Shown: positions 1-6,181 of the stretch, piece by piece
Layout of the letters: each line of letters begins with the position of its first letter
How positions within the stretch are numbered: the first letter of the stretch is position 1
NCBI GenBank assembly: GCA_031289875.1
Contig: JAITOO010000155.1
Coordinates: forward strand, 1 to 7,968
DNA: 7,968 nucleotides
Reading direction: 5' to 3'
Origin: Flavobacteriaceae bacterium
GTDB lineage: Bacteria; Bacteroidota; Bacteroidia; Flavobacteriales; Weeksellaceae
The notes under the pieces: model-generated
What the model was told of the DNA's origin: nothing
The model's input: only the letters and a program-made list of their open reading frames with translations
Database searches by the model: none
Position numbers and translations under genes: made by a program

Positions 1-93
1 ACAGGTGCAAACAACGCTTACATCGCTGCCGACAATATAGAATATGGTTTCGCAAACAAAATACCACTTTGGTTATTTGGCTTTTTATATTAA
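1..93 (+). CDS. C-terminal end of an unrecognised protein (5' end outside window)
   Basis: Frame 1 is open from the first base to a TAA at 91-93, giving 30 residues that begin TGANNAYIAADNIEYG and end in a hydrophobic IPLWLFGFLY. The residue mix looks like a real protein: Gly, Ala, Asn and acidic residues followed by an aromatic, apolar tail. The other open frame here (frame 3) gives an Arg/Cys-rich string typical of a shadow frame. I do not recognise the family. Its place directly upstream of thrC would suit another threonine-pathway gene such as thrA or thrB, but the visible tail does not resemble a homoserine kinase end that I know. The apolar tail could be a membrane-facing or buried C-terminus. 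No function is assigned. Confidence 0.5.
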   Translation, partial: TGANNAYIAADNIEYGFANKIPLWLFGFLY

Positions 94-98
94 CATTT

Positions 99-380
99 AT
101 GAATGAAATAAAACTCTCAACGGAATATATTGATGCGGTAAAAGGCATCAAATGGGCAATTTACCAGCGACAACAAATCGTCCGTTATCAACAAACGATT
201 TACAAGTTGATGAATTTTTTTTGTGAAGAACACTCTGAAATTCCACTCTTTTTGCAGGCGTGGTGGATGGAGGTAGTGTGTGTGGACGGGCAAAAATTAT
301 ATTTTACACATCTTAATTTTTCAATGAAAAATCACTACTTTTATGCCTTTAAATTCAATTCATACCATGAAATTGTATAG
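99..380 (+). CDS. Doubtful small hypothetical protein (93 aa) overlapping thrC start
   Basis: An ATG at 99, five bases after the preceding stop codon, opens a 93-codon frame ending TAG at 378-380, 14 bases inside thrC. The product would be rich in aromatic residues (several Trp, Tyr and Phe), with a helical-looking first half (EYIDAVKGIKWAIYQRQQ), no signal peptide and no recognised domain. In favour are the tight spacing to the upstream gene, a plausible amino-acid mix and the fact that it fills an otherwise empty 273-base gap. Against are the overlap with the well-supported thrC start, the lack of any family match I can name, and an A/T-rich second half that could simply be the thrC leader. 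If real, it would be translationally coupled between its neighbours. If not, this stretch is an untranslated leader that includes a 7-bp hairpin at 316-332 (ATTTTTC/GAAAAAT with a 3-nt loop). Confidence 0.35.
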   Translation: MNEIKLSTEYIDAVKGIKWAIYQRQQIVRYQQTIYKLMNFFCEEHSEIPLFLQAWWMEVVCVDGQKLYFTHLNFSMKNHYFYAFKFNSYHEIV

Positions 381-1665
381 CACCAATAATACAAATCTCA
401 GTGTTTCCTTTAAAGAAGCGGTTTTCAACAGTTTTCCGCAAGACAAAGGCTTGTATATGCCGATCGAAATTCCCCGTCTGCCTCAAAAATTTATCGACCG
501 CCTGCCCGACCTGTCCTTTCAGGAAATTGCTTTAGAGGCGGCTCACGCCTTGATTGGCGAAGATATTCCGAAAGAAGATTTACAAAAAATTATCAACGAT
601 GCTGTGAATTTTACTGCTCCTGTGGTTCTTTTGAGTGAACATTTGGCAGTATTGGAGTTGTTTCATGGTCCATCGCTGGCTTTTAAAGATTTCGGGGCAA
701 GGTTCATGAGCCGTGTCATGGCGTATCTTTCCGGAAAAAATGAAAAAACGCTGGACATTTTAGTAGCCACATCAGGGGATACAGGTGGGGCGGTGGCTCT
801 CGGTTTTCTTGGTGTGAAAGCCACTCAGGTTACGATTCTCTTCCCCAAAGGAAAAGTGAGCAAAATACAGCGTCAGCAACTGACGACCAATGGTCAGAAT
901 ATCCGCACCATTGAAGTGGACGGCACTTTCGACGATTGTCAGGCGCTGGTGAAGCAGGCTTTTAACGACCGCGAACTCAATCAAAAATTCCGCCTGACTT
1001 CGGCAAATTCCATCAATATTTCCCGCCTGATTCCGCAGACTTTTTACTACTTCAACGCCTATGCGCAGGCAGTCAGAGCAGGAAAGAAAAACGTGGTTTT
1101 CTGTGTTCCGAGCGGAAATTTCGGCAACATTGGAGCGGGATTGCTGGCATACAAAATGGGGCTTCCTGTCAAACATTTCATCGCGGCAACCAACAGTAAC
1201 GACACCGTCCCTCAATATTTAAAGACGGGAGAATATCGTCCCAAACCCTCTGTGCAGACACTTTCCAACGCAATGGACGTGGGCGATCCGAGCAATTGGG
1301 TGCGCATTCTGAATTTGTTTGGCAACGATATTGAAGAATTGCGAAAAATCATTACACCCTATTCTTTCACGGACGAAGAAACCCTGAAAGGCATTGAAGA
1401 ATTGTACGGAAAATATGGGTATATCGCTTGTCCGCACACAGCGGTGGCGTATTTGGCAGCAAAAGAATACGGTCGTCATGCGGAAGATTTTACGGTTTTC
1501 CTGTCAACAGCGCATGCCTGTAAGTTCTTGGACGTTTATCCGCAAGATTTGAGAGAAAAAATCGTCATTCCCGAACAGGTCAAAAATTTAGAGGGAAAAG
1601 AGAGTTTTGCTTTTTCCTTAAAGAATGATTTTGAAGACTTTAAAGAGTTTTTATTGAAAAGTTAA
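367..1665 (+). CDS. thrC: Threonine synthase
   Basis: Makes L-threonine and phosphate from O-phospho-L-homoserine using pyridoxal phosphate (PLP), the last step of threonine synthesis; cytosolic. The 432-residue product has the fold-type II PLP signatures of the family: HGPSLAFKDFG around the cofactor-binding Lys107, SGDTGGA at about 136-142, and the phosphate-binding loop PSGNFGN at about 248-254. The length fits the bacterial enzyme of about 430 residues. The ATG at 367 is preferred over an in-frame ATG at 343, because family members begin MKxYSTN and the extra eight residues (MPLNSIHT) do not fit. Near the C-terminus, where many homologues read TAHPxKF, this protein reads STAHACKF (380-387). 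That is a small variation in a conserved segment and not a sign of inactivity. It is convergent with rpiB. Whether thrA and thrB lie upstream cannot be seen. Assignment is secure. Confidence 0.97.
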   Translation: MKLYSTNNTNLSVSFKEAVFNSFPQDKGLYMPIEIPRLPQKFIDRLPDLSFQEIALEAAHALIGEDIPKEDLQKIINDAVNFTAPVVLLSEHLAVLELFHGPSLAFKDFGARFMSRVMAYLSGKNEKTLDILVATSGDTGGAVALGFLGVKATQVTILFPKGKVSKIQRQQLTTNGQNIRTIEVDGTFDDCQALVKQAFNDRELNQKFRLTSANSINISRLIPQTFYYFNAYAQAVRAGKKNVVFCVPSGNFGNIGAGLLAYKMGLPVKHFIAATNSNDTVPQYLKTGEYRPKPSVQTLSNAMDVGDPSNWVRILNLFGNDIEELRKIITPYSFTDEETLKGIEELYGKYGYIACPHTAVAYLAAKEYGRHAEDFTVFLSTAHACKFLDVYPQDLREKIVIPEQVKNLEGKESFAFSLKNDFEDFKEFLLKS

Positions 1666-1707
1666 TCCTTTGATTTTTTTGGAGTTGTTAAAAATTTTAT
1701 TATTGTC

Positions 1708-1722
1708 CGCTTTTAAAAAGCG
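1708..1722. terminator. Hairpin in thrC/rpiB convergent gap, possible bidirectional terminator
   Basis: CGCTTTTAAAAAGCG is a near-perfect palindrome (CGCTTTT/AAAAGCG around one base, or a 5-bp stem with a TTAAA loop). It lies between the ends of two genes that face each other. The short A/T-rich flanks (AATTTTA on the right, TAAAATTTTTAA read on the minus strand) are only weak U-tracts. The position suits a shared terminator, but the stem is small, so it could also be chance. Confidence 0.4.
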
Positions 1723-1773
1723 AATTTTAGATTCATAAACTTTCAAAAGAATTTCTTCGTTCTTGGATTACTT

Positions 1774-2205
1774 TTATTTCACAGGAATTTTCTCCACTCT
1801 TCTTTCGTGTCTTCCGCCCTCGAAATCCGTATGCAGGAATTTGTCCACAATTTTCAAAGCCAAATCTTCGGAAATAAATCGTTCGGGAATAGCCAACACA
1901 TTGGCATTATTGTGTTTGCGCGTTATTTCGGCAACCTCTTCGTTCCAGCATAGCGCACAACGGATTCCCTGATGTTTGTTAGCGGTCATCGAAACGCCCT
2001 CGCCACTGCCGCAGACTACAATTCCGTAGTCGAACTCTTTGCTTTCCACTGCGGTTGCCAGCGGATGTACGCAATCGGGGTAATCAACGCTCTCAGACGT
2101 ATAAGTTCCGAAATCGTGAACTGTATAGTCTTTGTTTTCTAAATATTTAAAAATCAGGTTTTTATAAGTGAATCCTGCGTGGTCTGCCGCTACTGCTATT
2201 TTCAT
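1774..2205 (-). CDS. rpiB: Ribose-5-phosphate isomerase B
   Basis: Interconverts ribose 5-phosphate and ribulose 5-phosphate in the non-oxidative pentose phosphate pathway; cytosolic, usually dimeric. The 143-residue protein matches the RpiB/LacA/LacB family over its whole length. It has AADHAG at the N-terminus (Asp8, His9), a DYPD motif at 41-44, the VVCGSGEG loop with the expected catalytic Cys65, then RCALCWNEEVAEITRKHNNANVLA with His99, and the phosphate-contacting end GGRHERR at 130-136. Cys in the active-site position indicates the E. coli-like RpiB subtype rather than the actinobacterial subtype, which uses Glu. The true family includes sugar-specific isomerases (allose 6-phosphate, LacAB), which cannot be excluded, but no sugar operon is nearby. 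It lies 29 bp downstream of gltX on the same strand and is probably cotranscribed. The gap holds only a weak promoter match (TAACTTTA, minus strand, 2227-2234). Confidence 0.94.
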   Translation of the reverse strand: MKIAVAADHAGFTYKNLIFKYLENKDYTVHDFGTYTSESVDYPDCVHPLATAVESKEFDYGIVVCGSGEGVSMTANKHQGIRCALCWNEEVAEITRKHNNANVLAIPERFISEDLALKIVDKFLHTDFEGGRHERRVEKIPVK

Positions 2206-2234
2206 TTTGATAGAATTTTATGAATGTAAAGTTA

Positions 2235-3743
2235 TTAAATTTTTGAATATAAAATTTTTAATCTTTCAAGACTTTCGTCTTTTCCTAAGATTTCCATAAT
2301 TATCGGAATATCAGGACCTTTAAGGTCGCCAACCAAAGCTATACGAAGTGGCTGCATCACCTTGCCGAAGCCTGAGCCGTTTTTTTCTACAAAATCGTGA
2401 ATATAATCGTGAAGCGTTTTTTCGTCGAAATTCAAACTTTCAAAACCGGTGATAAGCTGATTTATAACCTCTTTGCTGTCTTCTTTAATTGCTTTTTTCA
2501 TGCTTTTTTCGTTGTATTCCAAAGGGCGAATCCAAAAAAATGAACCATTGTCCCAAATTTCCTTAACGAAATTGACTCTTTCTTTCAATAAAGAAATGAT
2601 TCTCAAATCTTTGACCTCGTCAATCGGAATATTTTTTTCTTTTAAAACCTCTTGGAAAAACGGCAACAGTTCCGTCGGTTCGGCAGCCAAAATATATTCG
2701 TGATTAAACCATTTTGCCTTTTCAGGATTAAATCTCGCTCCCGATTTATGAACTTTCTCTAAATCAAACTCTTGAATCATTTCTTCCAGAGACAGAATTT
2801 CCTTGTTGTCGCTCGGCGACCAGCCCAGCAAAGCGAGCATATTTACAAAAGCCTGAGGCAGATAGCTTTCTTCACGGTAACCGATAGACGATGTTCCGTC
2901 CTGTTTGTTTTGCCAAGCCAGCGGAAATACAGGAAACCCGAATTTGTCGCCGTCGCGCTTGCTGAGTTTTCCTTTTCCTTCAGGTTTCAGAATCAACGGA
3001 AGATGGGCAAACTGCGGAACTTCCCAGCCGAAAGCCTCATATAACAGCACATGCAGGGGCAGAGAAGCAAGCCATTCTTCGCCGCGTATCACGTGCGTGA
3101 TTTTCATCGTATGGTCGTCCACAACATTGGCAAAATGATAGGTCGGCATTCCATCGGTTTTAACCAAAACTTTGTCGTCAAAACCGGAAGTATCAATGCT
3201 GAATTTGCCGCGAATGATGTCCTGCAAAGGCAGAATCCGCTGTTCCGGCATTTTGAAGCGCACAGCGTAAGGTGTTCCTTCACAGATTTTTTCTTCAACT
3301 TCTTGAGGGGAGAGCCTCAGACTGTTGTTCAAAGAATTTCTGACTTCGTGATTGTAGGAGAAAACTTTTCCCTGCTCTTCGGCAACCGCGCGGAGTTTTT
3401 CCAGCTCTTCGGGCGTGTCGAAAGCCAGATAGGCGTACTCTGTTTTAAGAATTTCAGTGATATATTTTTGGTAAATTTCTTTCCTTTCCGATTGGCGGTA
3501 AGGCGCAAAATCTCCGCCTTTTTCAACGCTCTCTTCAGGCTCTAACCCGCACCATTTCAAGACTTCTTCGACGTACTGCTCTGCTCCTTCCACGAAACGG
3601 GCTTGGTCGGTATCTTCAATTCGGAGAATAAATTTTCCGTTGTGTTTTTTGGCAAACAAATAATTATATAAAGCGGTTCTCACGCCTCCGATGTGCAAAA
3701 ATCCCGTAGGACTTGGCGCAAACCGCACTCTGATTTCAGACAT
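2235..3743 (-). CDS. gltX: Glutamate--tRNA ligase
   Basis: Charges tRNA-Glu with glutamate using ATP; cytosolic class I aminoacyl-tRNA synthetase. The 502-residue product starts MSEIRVRFAPSPTGFLHIGG, containing the HIGH-type nucleotide motif (HIGG, 17-20), and has the second class I signature KLSKRDGD at 259-266. In between are FAPYRQSER (79-87) and the ITHVIRGEEWLAS segment (215-227), both hallmarks of GluRS. Residues beyond about 350 form the anticodon-binding helical region. The zinc-ligand cysteines found in E. coli GluRS are absent (YLAFDTPEEL instead of a Cys-x-Cys segment), as in many bacterial versions. The frame is open 32 codons further upstream to an ATG at 3839, but that extension is Lys/Phe-rich and covers the promoter, so the ATG at 3743 is chosen. 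No glnS is visible, so whether this enzyme also makes Glu-tRNA-Gln cannot be judged. Confidence 0.97.
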   Translation of the reverse strand: MSEIRVRFAPSPTGFLHIGGVRTALYNYLFAKKHNGKFILRIEDTDQARFVEGAEQYVEEVLKWCGLEPEESVEKGGDFAPYRQSERKEIYQKYITEILKTEYAYLAFDTPEELEKLRAVAEEQGKVFSYNHEVRNSLNNSLRLSPQEVEEKICEGTPYAVRFKMPEQRILPLQDIIRGKFSIDTSGFDDKVLVKTDGMPTYHFANVVDDHTMKITHVIRGEEWLASLPLHVLLYEAFGWEVPQFAHLPLILKPEGKGKLSKRDGDKFGFPVFPLAWQNKQDGTSSIGYREESYLPQAFVNMLALLGWSPSDNKEILSLEEMIQEFDLEKVHKSGARFNPEKAKWFNHEYILAAEPTELLPFFQEVLKEKNIPIDEVKDLRIISLLKERVNFVKEIWDNGSFFWIRPLEYNEKSMKKAIKEDSKEVINQLITGFESLNFDEKTLHDYIHDFVEKNGSGFGKVMQPLRIALVGDLKGPDIPIIMEILGKDESLERLKILYSKI

Positions 3744-3763
3744 ATTTTTGTGCTTTTTCTGTG

Positions 3764-3771
3764 CAAAAATA
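3764..3771 (-). promoter_or_regulatory. Probable gltX promoter, -7 element TATTTTTG
   Basis: Read on the minus strand, TATTTTTG is an exact match to the Bacteroidota -7 consensus TAnnTTTG, 20 bases before the gltX ATG. A clear -33 TTTG partner is not seen at the expected spacing. A/T-rich DNA makes chance matches fairly likely, so the support comes mainly from position. Confidence 0.5.
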
Positions 3772-3853
3772 AGAAATTTTTGGGTTTTTGAATTGAATCT
3801 TTTAGAACTCTTCAGGGCAACCGCACCAAAATTTATCACAAGGAAAAAAATCT

Positions 3854-3861
3854 TATCTTTG
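3854..3861 (+). promoter_or_regulatory. Plus-strand promoter match TATCTTTG in the gltX-sufA gap
   Basis: TATCTTTG followed by CACC is an exact TAnnTTTG match of the sort seen in front of strongly expressed Bacteroidota genes. No convincing -33 TTTG is visible. Transcription from here would start a few bases later, about 140 bp upstream of the sufA-like gene and right at a small ORF (3870-3977). It could therefore drive that ORF, a small RNA, or a longer sufA leader. It lies upstream of and divergent to the gltX promoter. Confidence 0.5.
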
Positions 3862-3869
3862 CACCTCCT

Positions 3870-3977
3870 ATGGAAGAATATCTATCAGCTTATTTTCGGG
3901 AGTATCCGATTCACGAGTTTTACCCAAGCCAACAGAAACAAGACAGGCAAAACGTAAAAAATCTAAAAATTCCCTAA
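3870..3977 (+). CDS. Possible 35-residue small ORF upstream of sufA
   Basis: The ATG at 3870 follows the TATCTTTG promoter match by only eight bases, so the transcript would begin at or within a few bases of the start codon. The predicted peptide starts MEEYLSAYFREYPIHEF, is rich in Tyr, Gln and Lys, and has no signal peptide, membrane segment or domain that I recognise. Its TAA stop (3975-3977) is also the first three bases of the next promoter's -7 box (TAACTTTG), so the ORF fits exactly between two promoters. It could be a leader peptide, a functional microprotein, or an accidental frame within a small RNA or 5' leader. Short ORFs of this size arise often by chance, and no comparative evidence is available here. 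Confidence 0.25.
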   Translation: MEEYLSAYFREYPIHEFYPSQQKQDRQNVKNLKIP

Positions 3978-3982
3978 CTTTG
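3975..3982 (+). promoter_or_regulatory. Probable promoter of the sufA-like gene, -7 element TAACTTTG
   Basis: TAACTTTG matches TAnnTTTG exactly and lies 28 bases before the ATG at 4011, leaving a 5' leader of roughly 20-25 nt that is A/T-rich (TTATTAAAAATAACATATC). This is a typical Bacteroidota arrangement without a Shine-Dalgarno sequence. The -33 region is A-rich and lacks a clear TTTG. Confidence 0.6.
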
Positions 3983-4010
3983 TACTTAGACTTATTAAAA
4001 ATAACATATC

Positions 4011-4340
4011 ATGATAAAAGTATCTCCATCGGCACAGGAAAAAATCATTCAACTGATGAAAGAAGAAGGTTTCGATTACGCCAAAGATTTCATACGCGTA
4101 GGCGTGGCAAGCGGCGGCTGTTCGGGGTTGTCATATAAACTCACTTTCGACCACGAACAAAAACCTGACGACAAAATATTTGAAGACCAAGGGCTTCAAA
4201 TCCTTGTCGAAAAAAAATCCTTTTTATATCTGGTCGGAACAACACTTGAATATCACGGCGGACTGAATGGCAAAGGTTTTGTTTTCAACAACCCGAATGC
4301 GCAGAGAACTTGCGGCTGTGGAGAAAGTTTTGCCGTATAA
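4011..4340 (+). CDS. sufA: A-type iron-sulfur carrier protein (SufA/IscA/HesB family)
   Basis: Small cytosolic protein of 109 residues that receives Fe-S clusters from the assembly scaffold and passes them to target proteins. The three cysteines that define the family are present: Cys37 in GVASGGCSGLSY, and Cys101 and Cys103 in the C-terminal TCGCGESF. The conserved stretch GGLNGKGFVFNNPNA lies at about 83-97. Length and motif spacing are normal. It lies 104 bp ahead of sufB on the same strand, which supports a SUF-pathway role. The name sufA is used because of this neighbour; by sequence alone it could equally be called iscA or an ErpA-type carrier. It probably has its own promoter at 3975-3982. 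A possible terminator-like hairpin and a separate promoter follow it, so coupling to sufB may be only partial. Confidence 0.92.
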   Translation: MIKVSPSAQEKIIQLMKEEGFDYAKDFIRVGVASGGCSGLSYKLTFDHEQKPDDKIFEDQGLQILVEKKSFLYLVGTTLEYHGGLNGKGFVFNNPNAQRTCGCGESFAV

Positions 4341-4365
4341 GCAGGATTTTCACTATTTTGACATT

Positions 4366-4387
4366 AAAAAAATCTATGATTTTTTTT
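4366..4387 (+). terminator. A/T hairpin between sufA and sufB, possible weak terminator or attenuator
   Basis: Seven A's then TC, a TAT loop, and GA followed by eight T's make a 9-bp stem with a single G-C pair, ending in its own T-run. The right arm overlaps the TTTG (4385-4388) proposed as the sufB -33 box. With so little G-C content the structure is weak. It may reduce read-through from sufA or simply be a poly-A/poly-T coincidence. Confidence 0.3.
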
Positions 4388-4417
4388 GCCTTCCATGCGC
4401 ATACCTGCGTACCTTTG
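4385..4417 (+). promoter_or_regulatory. Probable sufB promoter (TTTG, 21 nt, TACCTTTG)
   Basis: TTTG at 4385-4388 and TACCTTTG at 4410-4417, separated by 21 nt, match both halves of the Bacteroidota promoter (-33 TTTG, -7 TAnnTTTG) with suitable spacing. The -7 box ends 27 bases before the sufB ATG. This is one of the best two-part promoter matches in the window, and it implies that sufB can be transcribed independently of sufA. Confidence 0.65.
4399..4414 (+). repeat. Tandem 8-mer and inverted repeat inside the sufB promoter
   Basis: GCATACCT is followed directly by GCGTACCT, a tandem pair with one mismatch. The second copy supplies most of the -7 box. The same bases include the inverted repeat CGCA-N4-TGCG (4398-4409), which fills the spacer just ahead of the -7 box. 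A looser third copy, GCATATCC, follows at 4419-4426. The location is where a repressor or activator of sufB would bind, but no regulator can be named from this. Confidence 0.4.
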
Positions 4418-4444
4418 GGCATATCCAAATCTTAATATTGACTC

Positions 4445-5902
4445 ATGAGCAGCAACAAATATACAGAAGAAGAACTAAGACAAGACCTTGAAACCAAAGA
4501 ATATGAATACGGCTGGACGTCCAATTTAGAGTACGAAGATTTTCCCGTTGGACTGAATGAAAACATTGTCCGCGAGATTTCCAAAAGGAAAAACGAACCC
4601 GCTTGGATGCTTGACTGGCGTTTGGAATCTTTCCAAATCTGGCTGAAAATGCAGCGTCCGGGACATTGGGCAAATATTCATTTTGAAGAGCCGGATTTCC
4701 AGTCTATTAAATATTATGCTGTTCCGAAAAAGAAAAACGAACTCGCAAGTTTGGACGAAGTTGATCCTGAACTGCTGAAAACTTTTGAAAAACTCGGAAT
4801 TTCTCTCGCAGAGCAAAAACGTTTGACAGGCGTTGCCGTAGATGCAGTGATAGACAGCGTTTCTGTGAAAACCACTTTCTCTGAAACTTTGGCTGAAAAA
4901 GGAATTATTTTCTGCTCCATCAGCGAGGCAATTCAAAACCACCCCGATTTGGTGAAAAAATATTTAGGCAAAGTTGTCCCGCAGGGCGATAACTTTTACG
5001 CAGCGTTAAATTCTGCTCTATTTTCTGACGGCTCATTTTGTTACGTGCCGAAAGGCATACGCTGCCCAATGGAACTTTCTACCTATTTTCGTATCAATCA
5101 GGCAGGTACGGGACAATTTGAACGCACGCTCCTCGTTGCCGACGAGGGTAGCTATGTTTCCTATCTGGAAGGCTGCACGGCTCCTCAACGTGATGAAAAC
5201 CAACTACATGCAGCAGTGGTGGAACTCATTGTTCTGGACAATGCGGAAATCAAATATTCTACCGTTCAAAATTGGTATCCGGGCGACAAAGAGGGCAAAG
5301 GAGGGGTATATAACTTCGTGACCAAGAGAGCGTTATGCGAGAAAAACGCTAAGGTTTCATGGACGCAGGTTGAAACAGGCTCGGCTGTTACATGGAAATA
5401 TCCGTCTTGTGTGCTGAAAGGCGACAATTCCATCGGGGAGTTCTACTCAATTGCAGTAACCAACCATTTTCAGCAGGCAGACACAGGTACAAAGATGATT
5501 CATATTGGGAAAAATACCCGCTCGACGATTATTTCCAAAGGGATTTCGGCGGGAAAATCACAGAACAGCTATCGCGGCTTGGTTAAAGTAATGCCGAACG
5601 CAGAAAAAGCGCGCAATTTTTCACAATGCGATTCTCTGCTGATGGGCAATCAGTGCGGGGCGCACACTTTCCCATACATCGAAATTAAAAACAAAACAGC
5701 GCAACTTGAACACGAAGCGACGACCTCCAAAATCGGGGAAGACCAGATTTTCTATTGCAATCAGCGGGGAATTGACACGGAAACAGCTATCGCTTTGATT
5801 GTGAATGGATTCAGCCGAGAAGTTTTAGACAAACTTCCGATGGAATTTGCTGTCGAAGCTAAAAAGTTATTGGAAATTTCTTTGGAAGGCAGTGTGGGAT
5901 AG
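4445..5902 (+). CDS. sufB: Fe-S cluster assembly scaffold protein SufB
   Basis: Core scaffold of the SUF system: with SufC (ATPase) and SufD it forms the SufBC2D complex, which builds Fe-S clusters from sulfur delivered by SufS with its partner; cytosolic. The 485-residue product matches SufB along its full length: the N-terminal segment [21 protein letters not shown], the [18 protein letters not shown] block at 201-218, [20 protein letters not shown] at 242-261, and the C-terminal [10 protein letters not shown] and [17 protein letters not shown] blocks. Cys395 in FSQCDS corresponds to the sulfur-accepting Cys405 of E. coli SufB, and His423/Glu424 to the pair implicated in cluster assembly. 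No residues appear to be missing. The start at 4445 matches the family's usual beginning. In Bacteroidota, sufC, sufD and sufS usually follow closely; here the next 2 kb contains none of them. Confidence 0.97.
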   Translation: MSSNKYTEEELRQDLETKEYEYGWTSNLEYEDFPVGLNENIVREISKRKNEPAWMLDWRLESFQIWLKMQRPGHWANIHFEEPDFQSIKYYAVPKKKNELASLDEVDPELLKTFEKLGISLAEQKRLTGVAVDAVIDSVSVKTTFSETLAEKGIIFCSISEAIQNHPDLVKKYLGKVVPQGDNFYAALNSALFSDGSFCYVPKGIRCPMELSTYFRINQAGTGQFERTLLVADEGSYVSYLEGCTAPQRDENQLHAAVVELIVLDNAEIKYSTVQNWYPGDKEGKGGVYNFVTKRALCEKNAKVSWTQVETGSAVTWKYPSCVLKGDNSIGEFYSIAVTNHFQQADTGTKMIHIGKNTRSTIISKGISAGKSQNSYRGLVKVMPNAEKARNFSQCDSLLMGNQCGAHTFPYIEIKNKTAQLEHEATTSKIGEDQIFYCNQRGIDTETAIALIVNGFSREVLDKLPMEFAVEAKKLLEISLEGSVG

Positions 5903-5913
5903 ATACTCTGACC

Positions 5914-5945
5914 TTTGATGGTGTTTTTTGAAGTTGGTAAATTTA
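5914..5945 (+). promoter_or_regulatory. Possible promoter for the double-glycine peptide gene
   Basis: TTTG (5914-5917), a 20-nt spacer, and TAAATTTA (5938-5945, one mismatch to TAnnTTTG at the last base) form a two-part match just after the sufB stop. Transcription would start near 5950 and give a leader of about 65 nt containing the hairpin at 5975-5998. The mismatch and the A/T-rich setting keep this tentative; read-through from sufB is the alternative. Confidence 0.35.
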
Positions 5946-5974
5946 CATAAAAGTATAGATGCTAACTTACAGAT

Positions 5975-5998
5975 AATCAAATCTAAAAGACTTTGATT
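5975..5998 (+). other. Hairpin in the leader of the double-glycine peptide gene
   Basis: AATCAAATCT pairs with AGA(C)TTTGATT around an AAA loop: a 10-bp stem with one bulged C. It ends 18 bases before the preferred ATG at 6017. It is followed by TTCTATGG, with no long T-run, so it is a poor terminator for sufB. It may be a structured 5' leader element affecting translation of the small peptide. The stem is A/T-rich and of modest strength. Confidence 0.35.
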
Positions 5999-6016
5999 TC
6001 TATGGATATCCCGATT

Positions 6017-6163
6017 ATGAACTTAAACAGATTAAATGTACAGGAACTCAGTATGGAAGAACAAGTAAATACTGAAGGTGGATGGTGGATAGTTCTTATG
6101 ATCTTTGGAATTGAGATTATCGGATATGATACCAACGAAGGCTGGACAACAAGTCTTTGGTGA
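6017..6163 (+). CDS. Double-glycine leader peptide, bacteriocin-like secreted peptide precursor
   Basis: A 48-residue ORF whose first 22 residues, MNLNRLNVQELSMEEQVNTEGG, read as a double-glycine leader. It has the LNVQELSMEE helix with Leu/Glu/Val at the typical spacing and ends in Gly21-Gly22. Known leaders of this class are cut after GG by the C39 peptidase domain of a dedicated ABC exporter. The remaining 26-residue core begins WWIVLMIFGIEIIGYD and ends EGWTTSLW. It is acidic to neutral, strongly hydrophobic in its first half, contains four Trp, and has no Cys or Lys. Flavobacteria carry many short peptides with an NVQEL-type leader annotated as bacteriocin-like. The role here (antimicrobial, signal or other) is unknown. 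An in-frame ATG at 6002 would add MDIPI; the ATG at 6017 is preferred because leaders of this type begin MxLxxLNVQEL. No exporter or modification enzyme is in the window. A strong terminator follows 18 bp later. Confidence 0.72.
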   Translation: MNLNRLNVQELSMEEQVNTEGGWWIVLMIFGIEIIGYDTNEGWTTSLW

Positions 6164-6181
6164 AACAAAAGTCAAAAAACA

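Noticed and set aside
343..366. Earlier in-frame ATG for thrC
   Set aside because: It adds eight residues not seen in the family; the protein should begin at MKLYSTN.
772..1479. Two long minus-strand open frames opposite thrC
   Set aside because: They lie wholly antisense to a secure enzyme gene, are rich in Cys/His/Arg as shadow frames are, and have no promoter or recognisable domain.
2473..3545. Several plus-strand open frames opposite gltX, the longest 164 codons
   Set aside because: Their compositions (Phe-, Arg- and Ser-rich) are those of the complement of gltX codons. No family signature, and gltX is secure throughout.
3741..3839. N-terminal extension of gltX to an ATG at 3839
   Set aside because: The added 32 residues are Lys/Phe-rich and unlike GluRS N-termini, and they cover the likely promoter. 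MSEIRVRFAPSPTG is the expected start.
4267..4491. Plus-strand 74-codon frame spanning the end of sufA and the start of sufB
   Set aside because: Out-of-frame with both real genes, Arg/Tyr-rich at its end, and it crosses a clear intergenic promoter.
4443..4942. Minus-strand open frames opposite the 5' part of sufB
   Set aside because: Antisense shadows of a full-length conserved gene.
6002..6016. Upstream ATG for the double-glycine peptide
   Set aside because: In frame, but it adds MDIPI before a typical leader start (MNLNRLNVQEL). Kept as an alternative only.
5983..6168. Minus-strand 61-codon open frame over the double-glycine peptide region
   Set aside because: The plus-strand frame has a coherent leader-core organisation and flanking signals; the minus frame has none and starts inside the peptide gene's 3' end.
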